A DNA stretch of 13,719 bases from SCUN01 sp964343975. Lineage in GTDB: Bacteria; Acidobacteriota; Vicinamibacteria; Vicinamibacterales; SCN-69-37. The notes under the pieces are model-generated. The model saw only the letters and a list, made by a program, of their open reading frames with translations, made no database searches and had not been told where the DNA came from. Location: NCBI GenBank assembly GCA_964343975.1, contig CAYFLU010000087.1, positions 1 to 13,719 on the forward strand, written 5' to 3'. Position 1 is the first letter of the stretch. The number at the start of each line of letters is the position of its first letter. The position numbers were made by a program, and so were the translations under genes. Below are positions 8,058-13,719 of the stretch, in pieces.

Positions 8058-8207
8058 ATGCGCGACATCGTGACCTTGGCGTGCCCCGAGTGCAAACGGC
8101 GGAATTACAGCACGACCAAGAACAAGCGGAAGAGCACGGAGCGGCTCGAGTTCAACAAGTACTGCCGCTTCTGCCGTAAGTACACGGCTCATAAAGAGTC
8201 GAAGTAG
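8058..8207 (+). CDS. rpmG: 50S ribosomal protein L33 (zinc-binding form)
   Basis: 49 residues, too short for most ORF finders. The sequence opens MRDIVTLACPECKRRNY and keeps both CxxC pairs: Cys9/Cys12 and Cys36/Cys39 (CRFC), so this is the zinc-containing C+ form. It ends AHKESK, rich in Lys and Arg, as expected for this small protein near the ribosomal E site. AGGA at 8047-8050, 7 bases from the ATG, is a good ribosome site. rpmG before secE-nusG is a widely conserved arrangement; here tRNA-Trp lies between rpmG and secE. Confidence 0.96.
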   Translation: MRDIVTLACPECKRRNYSTTKNKRKSTERLEFNKYCRFCRKYTAHKESK

Positions 8208-8244
8208 CGAGCTGACGTCGTTCGGCTCGTGGGCAGGTTCGTAC

Positions 8245-8320
8245 AGGACAGTAGCTCAATTGGCAGAGCACCGGTCTCCAAAACCGGGGGTTGGGGGTTC
8301 GATTCCCTCCTGTCCTGCCA
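8245..8320 (+). tRNA. tRNA-Trp (anticodon CCA)
   Basis: Acceptor AGGACAG pairs with CTGTCCT; discriminator G and encoded CCA end at 8320. Anticodon stem CCGGT/ACCGG encloses CTCCAAA, anticodon CCA at 8278-8280. tRNA-Trp just before secE is common in bacteria, for example Pseudomonas. Confidence 0.97.
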
Positions 8321-8360
8321 GATTGTTCAGGTGGATTGAGGAAGGTTCGTAGACACGGCG

Positions 8361-8603
8361 ATGGCGGAGAACCTCAAAGAAGCGCCGGCGAATGTCACCG
8401 GCTGGTGGGCACGCGGACAGAGATTTCTGTCGGAAGTGCGCAACGAAATGGGCCGCGTCAGCTGGCCGACCCGGCGCGAAGTGTGGGCGACGACGATTGT
8501 CGTCATCCTGACGTCGGCGGTCTTCGGGCTGTACCTGTTCCTCGTGGATCTCGGTTTGTCGAACGCGATCGGCTGGGTCTTCCGCCGGTTCGGCGGCGCG
8601 TAG
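8361..8603 (+). CDS. secE: Preprotein translocase subunit SecE
   Basis: 80 residues, the single-span form. The family signature VSWPTRRE (33-40) lies on the cytoplasmic amphipathic helix, followed by one membrane segment (about 43-63, VWATTIVVILTSAVFGLYLF). SecE clamps SecY in the inner-membrane SecYEG channel. The residues before 20 vary among homologues. No strong Shine-Dalgarno sequence stands near ATG 8361; GAGGAAGG is about 15 bases upstream, a little far. Stop TAG is followed after six bases by nusG, the conserved secE-nusG pair. Confidence 0.93.
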   Translation: MAENLKEAPANVTGWWARGQRFLSEVRNEMGRVSWPTRREVWATTIVVILTSAVFGLYLFLVDLGLSNAIGWVFRRFGGA

Positions 8604-8609
8604 GGTAGG

Positions 8610-9158
8610 GTGGCCGTGGCCGACGACAAGACCAAGCAGTGGTACATCATCCACACCTACTCGGGATTCGAGAACAAGGTGCGGGAGTCGCTCGAGCAGC
8701 GCGTCACGGCGTATGGCCTGCAGGATGAAATCGGCGAAGTGCTGATTCCGACCGAGGACATCGTCGAGAAGCGCGGCGGTAAGGAAGTGAAGAGCACGCG
8801 CCGCTTCTTCCCGGGGTACATCCTCGTGGAGATGACGCTGTCGGACAACGCCTGGCACTGCGTGCGCAACACGCCGAAGGTGACCGGGTTTGTCGGCGCG
8901 GGCACGAAGCCGACGCCGTTGTCGCGCGAGGAAGTTGACCAGATCCTGCATCAGGTCACGGTGGCGGCCGAGAAGCCGAAGCCGAAGTACACGTTCGAGA
9001 AGGGCGATCAGGTCCGCATCAACGAGGGCCCGTTTGCCAGCTTCAACGGCGTGGTGGACGAAGTGAACAGCGACCGCAACACCTTGAAGGTGATGGTCAC
9101 GATTTTCGGCCGTGCCACACCGGTCGAGCTCGATTTCTTGCAAGTGGAGAAGCTCTAA
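8610..9158 (+). CDS. nusG: Transcription termination/antitermination protein NusG
   Basis: 182 residues. NGN domain (about 10-115: WYIIHTYSGFENKV, then FFPGYILVEM at 66-75) binds the RNA polymerase clamp; a KOW domain follows (about 132-182: GDQVRINEGPFASFNGVVDE), which contacts Rho or ribosomal protein S10 in known NusG. Two GTG starts are possible, 8610 and 8616 (MAV... or MAD...). The repeated AGGGTAGGG at 8602-8610 gives either a plausible ribosome site; spacing slightly favours 8616, which would give 180 residues. No insertion between the domains, so this is the plain NusG. It follows secE closely. Confidence 0.95.
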   Translation: MAVADDKTKQWYIIHTYSGFENKVRESLEQRVTAYGLQDEIGEVLIPTEDIVEKRGGKEVKSTRRFFPGYILVEMTLSDNAWHCVRNTPKVTGFVGAGTKPTPLSREEVDQILHQVTVAAEKPKPKYTFEKGDQVRINEGPFASFNGVVDEVNSDRNTLKVMVTIFGRATPVELDFLQVEKL

Positions 9159-9206
9159 GTTAGCGAGCCCCGCGACGTAGAAGCGGTGGCGAGCAAGGTA
9201 TAGAAG

Positions 9207-9632
9207 ATGGCGAAGAAGGTACAGGCTCAGGTCAAGTTGCAGATTGAAGCGGGCAAGGCGACGCCCGCTCCGCCGGTCGGCACCGCGCTCGGTCCGCATG
9301 GCGTGAACATCATGGACTTCTGCAAGAACTTCAACGCCAAGACGGCGAGCCAGGCCGGGCTGATCATTCCGGCGGTGGTGACGATCTACTCGGATCGTTC
9401 CTACTCGTTCATCACGAAGACGCCGCCGGCGGCCGTTCTGCTGAAGAAGGCGGCCAACATCGCCAAGGGCTCGGGCGTGCCGAACAAGACGAAGGTCGGC
9501 ACCGTCACGGCGAAGCAGGTGCAGGAGATTGCGAAGCTGAAGCTGCCGGATCTGAATACCGAGTCGCTCGACTCGGCGGTCCGCTCGGTGCGTGGCACGG
9601 CCCGCTCGATGGGCCTCGACGTCGTCGAGTAA
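9207..9632 (+). CDS. rplK: 50S ribosomal protein L11
   Basis: 141 residues, the usual length. The N-terminal domain holds PAPPVGTALG (20-29) and the proline-rich hinge that contacts EF-G and release factors; the C-terminal domain, ending RGTARSMGLDVVE, binds the 23S GTPase-centre RNA. Start has AAGG 12-9 bases upstream. First ribosomal-protein gene of the L11-L1-L10-L7/L12 set; the 48-base gap after nusG contains no clear promoter. Confidence 0.97.
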   Translation: MAKKVQAQVKLQIEAGKATPAPPVGTALGPHGVNIMDFCKNFNAKTASQAGLIIPAVVTIYSDRSYSFITKTPPAAVLLKKAANIAKGSGVPNKTKVGTVTAKQVQEIAKLKLPDLNTESLDSAVRSVRGTARSMGLDVVE

Positions 9633-9636
9633 GGCG

Positions 9637-9740
9637 GCGGGCTCGGGCTTGCCCCGGAGCCGGCGCAAGAGGTTGTTCGGAGCACGACCCGTGGCGCTGC
9701 GCGTGGCGCGACGGTTGAGAGTGGGAGGGCCGCGAGGCCC
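9637..9740 (+). promoter_or_regulatory. Structured rplK-rplA spacer, candidate L1 autoregulatory site
   Basis: The 129-base gap before rplA is long for this operon. It contains two hairpins: a stem of about 8 pairs near 9640-9661 (GGCTC-GGG / CCC-GAGCC with a two-base bulge) and GGGCC-GCGA-GGCCC at 9727-9740, a GNRA-type tetraloop, 21 bases before the rplA start. Known: L1 represses its own operon by binding mRNA. Whether either stem matches the L1 site was not established. Confidence 0.35.
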
Positions 9741-9761
9741 GTTTGGACCACGGGAGGCAAT

Positions 9762-10466
9762 ATGAAATCGCGAGGCAGGAAATACCTGGCGGCGCGGCAG
9801 CAAGTGCCGAGCCGACCACACACCATCGAAGAAGCGGTGCCGCTTCTGCAGAAGGTCAAGTTCACGAAGTTCGACGAGACGGTCGAAATGGCCGTGCGTC
9901 TGGGCGTCGATCCCAAGCACTCGGACCAGATGGTGCGCGGGACCGTCGTGCTGCCGCACGGGCTGGGCACCTCGAAGAAGGTGCTCGTCATCGCCAACGC
10001 TGAAAAGCAGCGCGAGGCGAAGGAGGCCGGCGCGGATGAGGTTGGCGGCGAGGAACTCGTCGACAAGATCAACGGCGGCTGGACGGATTTCGACGCGGTC
10101 GTGGCGACGCCCGACATGATGCGCGCGGTCGGTAAGCTCGGTAAGGTGCTCGGCCCGCGTGGCCTGATGCCGAACCCGAAGACCGGCACGGTCACGCTCG
10201 ACATCACGAAGGCGGTGCAGGAAATCAAGGCCGGTAAGGTCGAGTTCCGCGTCGACAAGGCGGGCATCGTGCACGCCCCGATCGGCAAGATCTCGTTCGA
10301 ATCGGCGTCGCTCATCGCCAATGCCCACTCCCTGATGGACAGCATCGTCAAGGCGAAGCCGGCGGCGGCGAAGGGCAAGTATTTGAAGAGCGTCACGCTG
10401 ACCTCGACGATGGGGCCGGGCGTGATGATTGACACGTCGCACGTCGACGAGCTGGTGAAACACTAA
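9762..10466 (+). CDS. rplA: 50S ribosomal protein L1
   Basis: 234 residues, normal length for bacterial L1. The family signature GPRGLMPNPKTGTV is at 131-144, between the two lobes; residues 1-~70 and ~160-234 form domain I, which binds the L1 stalk of 23S rRNA. ATG 9762 is preceded by GGGAGG 10-5 bases upstream. The stop TAA shares its last A with the rplJ ATG, so L1 and L10 translation are linked. Confidence 0.97.
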   Translation: MKSRGRKYLAARQQVPSRPHTIEEAVPLLQKVKFTKFDETVEMAVRLGVDPKHSDQMVRGTVVLPHGLGTSKKVLVIANAEKQREAKEAGADEVGGEELVDKINGGWTDFDAVVATPDMMRAVGKLGKVLGPRGLMPNPKTGTVTLDITKAVQEIKAGKVEFRVDKAGIVHAPIGKISFESASLIANAHSLMDSIVKAKPAAAKGKYLKSVTLTSTMGPGVMIDTSHVDELVKH

Positions 10467-10990
10467 TGGCTGTCACCAAAGCGGAAAAGCAGACGGAGCT
10501 CCAGGAGCTCGAGCGCACCTTCCGGCAGGCCGAGACCGCCGTGCTCGTGGATTACCGCGGGATCACGGTGCCGCAGGTCACGGAACTGCGCCGGCAGATC
10601 AAGTCGGTGGGCGCCCGGTACCTCGTGGTGAAGAACACGCTGGCCAAGAAGGCGGCGACGGGCACCTCGTTCGAGGCGCTCAATGGGCACTTCAAGGGCA
10701 CGACCGCCCTCATTGCGACGAGCAGTGATCCGGTGGCGATGGCCAAGACGATCCAGACCTTCAACAAGACCACGCCGGTCCTGAAGGTCAAGGGTGCCGT
10801 GGTGCAGGGCCAGGCCGTGAATGCGGCTGCGGTCGATGAGCTCGCGTCGATGCCGGGCAAGCCGGAACTCTACGCGAAGTTGCTGTACGTGCTGAACGCG
10901 CCGGCGCAGGGTCTCGTGACCGTGCTGTCGGGTGTGCAGCGCGGTCTCGTCACGGCCCTGTCGGCCTACGAGAAGAAGAAAAGCGAATAA
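10466..10990 (+). CDS. rplJ: 50S ribosomal protein L10
   Basis: 174 residues. The N-terminal globular part contains DYRGIT (29-34) and RYLVVKNTLAKKA, the region that binds the 23S stalk base; the C-terminal helix (about 135-174) is where L7/L12 dimers attach. The start overlaps the rplA stop by one base (TAATG). No long rplJ leader exists here, so the E. coli type of L10 leader control, if present, would have to act inside rplA or through the upstream spacer. The 48-base gap to rplL follows. Confidence 0.96.
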   Translation: MAVTKAEKQTELQELERTFRQAETAVLVDYRGITVPQVTELRRQIKSVGARYLVVKNTLAKKAATGTSFEALNGHFKGTTALIATSSDPVAMAKTIQTFNKTTPVLKVKGAVVQGQAVNAAAVDELASMPGKPELYAKLLYVLNAPAQGLVTVLSGVQRGLVTALSAYEKKKSE

Positions 10991-11038
10991 CTTTCTCAAC
11001 CTTTTGGACTGAAACGACTTTTTTTAAGGAGCACAGCA

Positions 11039-11422
11039 ATGGCCGAAGTGACGCAGCAGCAGGTGGTGGAGTACATCAAGGGCATCTCCGTGATGGAGCT
11101 TTCGCAGCTCGTGAAGACGCTTGAGCAGGAGCTCGGCGTGTCGGCGGCGGCGGCGGTCGCGGTGGCGGCCCCGGCGGCGGGCGGCGGCGCGGCCGCGGCG
11201 GCCGAGGAGAAGACCGAGTTCACGGTCATCCTCACCGACGCGGGTGGCAACAAGATCAACACGATCAAGGTGGTCCGCGAAGTGACCAGCCTCGGTCTGA
11301 AGGAAGCGAAGGACCTCGTCGAAGGCGCGCCGAAGACGATCAAGGAAGGCGTGACGAAGGACGAAGCGGCCCAGATCAAGAAGAAGTTCGAAGAGGCTGG
11401 CGCGAAGGTCGACGTCAAGTAA
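11039..11422 (+). CDS. rplL: 50S ribosomal protein L7/L12
   Basis: 127 residues, standard size. The N-terminal dimer domain (1-~33) binds L10. The Ala/Gly-rich hinge (about 36-56) is followed by the factor-recruiting C-terminal domain (57-127) with KINTIKVVREVTSLGLKEAK (72-91). A near-consensus AAGGAG at 11027-11032, just after a run of seven T, gives the best ribosome site in the window and suits the need for several L7/L12 copies per ribosome. A strong terminator follows. Confidence 0.98.
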   Translation: MAEVTQQQVVEYIKGISVMELSQLVKTLEQELGVSAAAAVAVAAPAAGGGAAAAAEEKTEFTVILTDAGGNKINTIKVVREVTSLGLKEAKDLVEGAPKTIKEGVTKDEAAQIKKKFEEAGAKVDVK

Positions 11423-11450
11423 GACCTCGTTGTACCGATCCAGTTGGTTC

Positions 11451-11492
11451 GCAGCGCGGGGCGAGAGCCCTGCGCTGCGCCCTTTTTGCTTT
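11451..11492 (+). terminator. Intrinsic terminator/attenuator between rplL and rpoB
   Basis: A 12-pair GC-rich stem (11451-11462 with 11467-11478, one G-T pair) closes a GAGA loop. Four bases later comes TTTTT (11483-11487), then GCTTT. With rpoB continuing 76 bases downstream and no obvious new promoter, it probably acts as a partial terminator lowering rpoB relative to rplL, as in E. coli. Confidence 0.8.
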
Positions 11493-11567
11493 GGAACAGA
11501 GTCGTCGGCGCCAGCGGTGCCGGCGGTTGCTTGCTCGTGCGTCTGTCTGGGACCCGAGGTCAACTGA

Positions 11568-13719
11568 ATGTACAGCCTGCCAAAGAACGTCTACCGCGAG
11601 CGCATCGACTTCTCGAAGATCAACACGACGGTTGCGATTCCCAACCTGATCGAGATCCAGAAGAAGTCGTACGAGCGGTTCCTCCAGATGAACCGACTCC
11701 CGTCTGAACGGGAGGACATGGGCCTGCAGTCCGTGTTCAAGTCGGTGTTCCCGATCAGCGATTTCCGGGAAAACTCGTCACTGGAGTTCATCGAATATTC
11801 GATCGGCAACTACGAGTGCAAGTGCGGCCGGCTCACCGGTCTTGAGCACCTGCGCAAGAAGTGCGACGGGTGCGGCACCGTGCTCGTCGCCGATCCGTAC
11901 GGCGAAGGCGCCGTGATCTGTCATGCCTGCGGCCGCGCCAATGAGGCGCGCGGCGATGTCTGTGACATCTGCGGCACGACCGTGGCCATGAAGCTCAAGT
12001 ACGACGTCGAGGAGTGCCAGGAACGCGGCATGACCTTCGCCGTGCCGCTCAAGGTCACGATCCGTCTCGTCGTCTGGAACAAGGACCCGGAAACGGGTGT
12101 GAAGACGATCCGCGACATCAAGGAGCAGGAGGTCTACTTCGGCGACATTCCGCTGATGGGCGACCACGGCACCTTCATCATCAACGGCACCGAGCGCGTC
12201 ATCGTCAGCCAGTTGCACCGCTCGCCGGGCGCGTTCTTCCATACGGAAGACAAGAACCTGTTCATCGCGCAGATCATTCCGTACCGCGGCTCCTGGGTGG
12301 AGTTCGAGTACGACGCGAAGAACCTGCTCTACGTGCGCATCGACCGCAAGCGCAAGTTCCTCGCGACGGTGTTCCTGCGCGCGCTCGGCCTGCGCGGCGC
12401 GGACGAGATTCTCCGCACGTTCTATGCGACCGAAACGCTCGTGCTGAAGGGCGGCCGGATCCTGTGGAAGGTGTCCGACTCGCTCGTCGGCCGCCGTTCG
12501 GCGCAGGAACTGCCGATCCCGGGCTCGGACCTCACGCTGCACGCCGGCAAGAAGATCCGCAAGGATCAGGTCGACGCGCTGAAGAAGGCGGGTGTGGAAG
12601 GTGTCGAACTCGTCGATGCGGAGCGCGAAGGCGCGTTCGCGGTCGGCGACGTGGTCGATCCGTCGACCGGCGAAGTCATGCTCGACGCGAACGAAGAGCT
12701 GACCGAGCGCGTGATCGCGATGGCCCAGGAAACGGGCGTCGCCGAGATCGAGATCTTCTTCCCGGAGAAGGACGAAATCGGCTCGGTGCTGTCGCAGACG
12801 CTCCGCAAGGACCCGATCCGCAAGCACGAAGAAGCGCTCATCGAAATCTACCGCCGTCTGCGTCCGGGCGATCCGCCCACGCTCGACAGCTCGCGGTCGC
12901 TCTTCGAGGGGATGTTCTTCAACTCGCAGAAGTACGACTTCTCGCGCGTCGGCCGGCTCAAGCTGAACACGAAGCTGAAGCTGAACACCCCGCTCGACGA
13001 GCGCATCCTGCATCCGCAGGACTTCTACGAGGTCATCAAGTACCTCCTGAAGTTGAAGAAGAACCCGGCGAACGTCGACGACATCGACCACCTCGGCAAC
13101 CGCCGCGTGCGGTCGGTCGGCGAGTTGCTCGAGAACCAGTTCCGGATCGGCCTGGTCCGCATGGAGCGGGCGATCAAGGAAAAGATGTCGGTGTACCAGG
13201 AAATGGCCACCGCCATGCCGCACGACCTGATCAACGCGAAGCCGGTCATGGCCGCGATTCGCGAGTTCTTCGGGTCGTCGCAGCTGTCGCAGTTCATGGA
13301 CCAGACGAACCCACTGTCGGAAGTCACGCACAAGCGCCGTCTCTCGGCCCTCGGGCCGGGCGGCTTGTCGCGTGAGCGCGCCGGCTTCGAGGTGCGCGAC
13401 GTCCACACGACGCACTACGGTCGTATCTGCCCGATCGAGACGCCGGAAGGTCCGAACATCGGCCTGATTTCGTCGCTCTCGTCCTACGCGCGGATCAACG
13501 ACTTCGGCTTCATCGAGTCGCCGTACCGCAAGGTCGTGAACGGGCAGGTGGTCGACTACGTGCTCATCACGAACGCCGGTGGCCACCCGAAGTACAAGGC
13601 GGGCGACATCGTCGAGGCGGATGAGATCGTCGGCGCCGGCGGCGGGTCGAAGAAGAAGGGCGTCGAGTTCGAGCCCTACTGCTTCTATCTGTCGGCGTGG
13701 GAAGAAGACCAGTACATCA
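11568..13719 (+). CDS. rpoB: RNA polymerase beta subunit, N-terminal 717 residues (3' truncated)
   Basis: The frame is open from ATG 11568 to the window edge; bacterial RpoB is usually 1,100-1,400 residues, so the remainder lies outside. GAGGT at 11556-11560 supports the start. Seen: opening RIDFSK...IPNLIEIQKKSYERFL, the lobe with GTFIINGTERVIVSQLHRSPG (201-221), the fork/rif region GSSQLSQFMDQ...HKRRLSALGPGGL (569-600), and CPIETPEGPNIGLI. Rifampicin-contact residues equivalent to E. coli Asp516, His526 and Ser531 are wild type (Asp578, His588, Ser593). Odd: residues ~81-142 hold an insertion absent from E. coli RpoB, with four paired cysteines (Cys84/86, 99/102, 118/121, 132/135) before the normal KYDVEECQERG resumes at 144. 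I recall something similar in acidobacterial RpoB but could not check. Confidence 0.97.
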   Translation, partial: MYSLPKNVYRERIDFSKINTTVAIPNLIEIQKKSYERFLQMNRLPSEREDMGLQSVFKSVFPISDFRENSSLEFIEYSIGNYECKCGRLTGLEHLRKKCDGCGTVLVADPYGEGAVICHACGRANEARGDVCDICGTTVAMKLKYDVEECQERGMTFAVPLKVTIRLVVWNKDPETGVKTIRDIKEQEVYFGDIPLMGDHGTFIINGTERVIVSQLHRSPGAFFHTEDKNLFIAQIIPYRGSWVEFEYDAKNLLYVRIDRKRKFLATVFLRALGLRGADEILRTFYATETLVLKGGRILWKVSDSLVGRRSAQELPIPGSDLTLHAGKKIRKDQVDALKKAGVEGVELVDAEREGAFAVGDVVDPSTGEVMLDANEELTERVIAMAQETGVAEIEIFFPEKDEIGSVLSQTLRKDPIRKHEEALIEIYRRLRPGDPPTLDSSRSLFEGMFFNSQKYDFSRVGRLKLNTKLKLNTPLDERILHPQDFYEVIKYLLKLKKNPANVDDIDHLGNRRVRSVGELLENQFRIGLVRMERAIKEKMSVYQEMATAMPHDLINAKPVMAAIREFFGSSQLSQFMDQTNPLSEVTHKRRLSALGPGGLSRERAGFEVRDVHTTHYGRICPIETPEGPNIGLISSLSSYARINDFGFIESPYRKVVNGQVVDYVLITNAGGHPKYKAGDIVEADEIVGAGGGSKKKGVEFEPYCFYLSAWEEDQYI
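11805..11996 (+). other. Double zinc-ribbon-like insertion within RpoB
   Basis: This encodes about residues 80-143 of the beta subunit. Cysteine pattern: CxC, 12 residues, CxxC, 15 residues, CxxC, 10 residues, CxxC. Eight cysteines could bind two zinc ions. Glycine-rich turns follow the pairs (KCGR, GCGT, ACGR, ICGT), as in zinc ribbons. Codon use and frame are continuous with the flanks, so it is an integral part of the protein. Confidence 0.75.

Noticed and set aside
8256..10463. 735-codon minus-strand open frame opposite secE-nusG-rplK-rplA
   Set aside because: Shadow of high-GC coding sequence; His/Arg/Asp-rich composition, no domain, and it begins its tail in the antisense of tRNA-Trp.
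11133..11208. GC-rich simple repeat-like stretch (runs of GCG)
   Set aside because: It encodes the Ala/Gly hinge of L7/L12 and needs no other explanation.
12014..13375. 453-codon + strand frame inside rpoB
   Set aside because: Out-of-frame Arg/Pro/Gly-rich shadow; the rpoB frame over the same bases is conserved throughout.
11778..13586. 602-codon minus-strand open frame opposite rpoB
   Set aside because: Antisense shadow of rpoB with low-complexity Arg/Val/Asp composition and no recognisable family.

Overview
The window is a high-GC bacterial housekeeping region: tight, almost entirely co-directional on the + strand, with no mobile elements, CRISPR array or phage genes. The N-terminal third of RpoB, the PIN/TRAM protein and the overall protein style look to me like Acidobacteriota, possibly the class Vicinamibacteria. 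That assignment rests on remembered family resemblance and was not computed.

Left edge (1-334): the N-terminus of a divergent lipoprotein gene on the minus strand. Its start codon interlocks with that of the first + strand gene. Region A (333-6094) is a compact operon: a membrane PIN/TRAM protein (YacL type), a PlsC-type acyltransferase, a solo B3/4-domain protein, a fused IspD-IspF isoprenoid enzyme, glutamyl-tRNA synthetase and an RlmB-type 23S rRNA methyltransferase. The first six junctions are 4-base stop/start overlaps or gaps of 1-4 bases, so translation is probably coupled.

Region B (about 6100-7957) starts with a good sigma70-like promoter and holds four tRNAs (Thr-UGU, Tyr-GUA, Gly-UCC, Thr-GGU) followed by tuf, the same order as the thrU-tyrU-glyT-thrT-tufB operon of E. 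coli. Region C (7983-13719) has a strong hairpin after tuf, then rpmG (L33), tRNA-Trp, secE, nusG, rplK, rplA, rplJ, rplL, a strong intrinsic terminator/attenuator, and the first 717 codons of rpoB, which runs off the right edge.

Together the genes supply tRNA charging, EF-Tu delivery, rRNA modification, ribosomal stalk and L1/L11 proteins, the Sec translocon, transcription elongation control and RNA polymerase, with isoprenoid and phospholipid precursors upstream. The order reads as a merger of the Bacillus yacL-ispD-ispF-gltX-rlmB-rpmG-secE-nusG-rplKAJL-rpoB superlocus with the proteobacterial tRNA-tufB block.

I see no new multi-gene system. The most unusual signals lie inside core proteins: an EF-Tu switch I loop five residues longer than in E. 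coli, reading KILTI instead of RGITI, and an eight-cysteine double zinc-ribbon-like insertion near the RpoB N-terminus. The solo B3/4 protein two genes before gltX is the best function-unknown candidate. Apart from the tRNA block there is no gene-free stretch over 300 bases.
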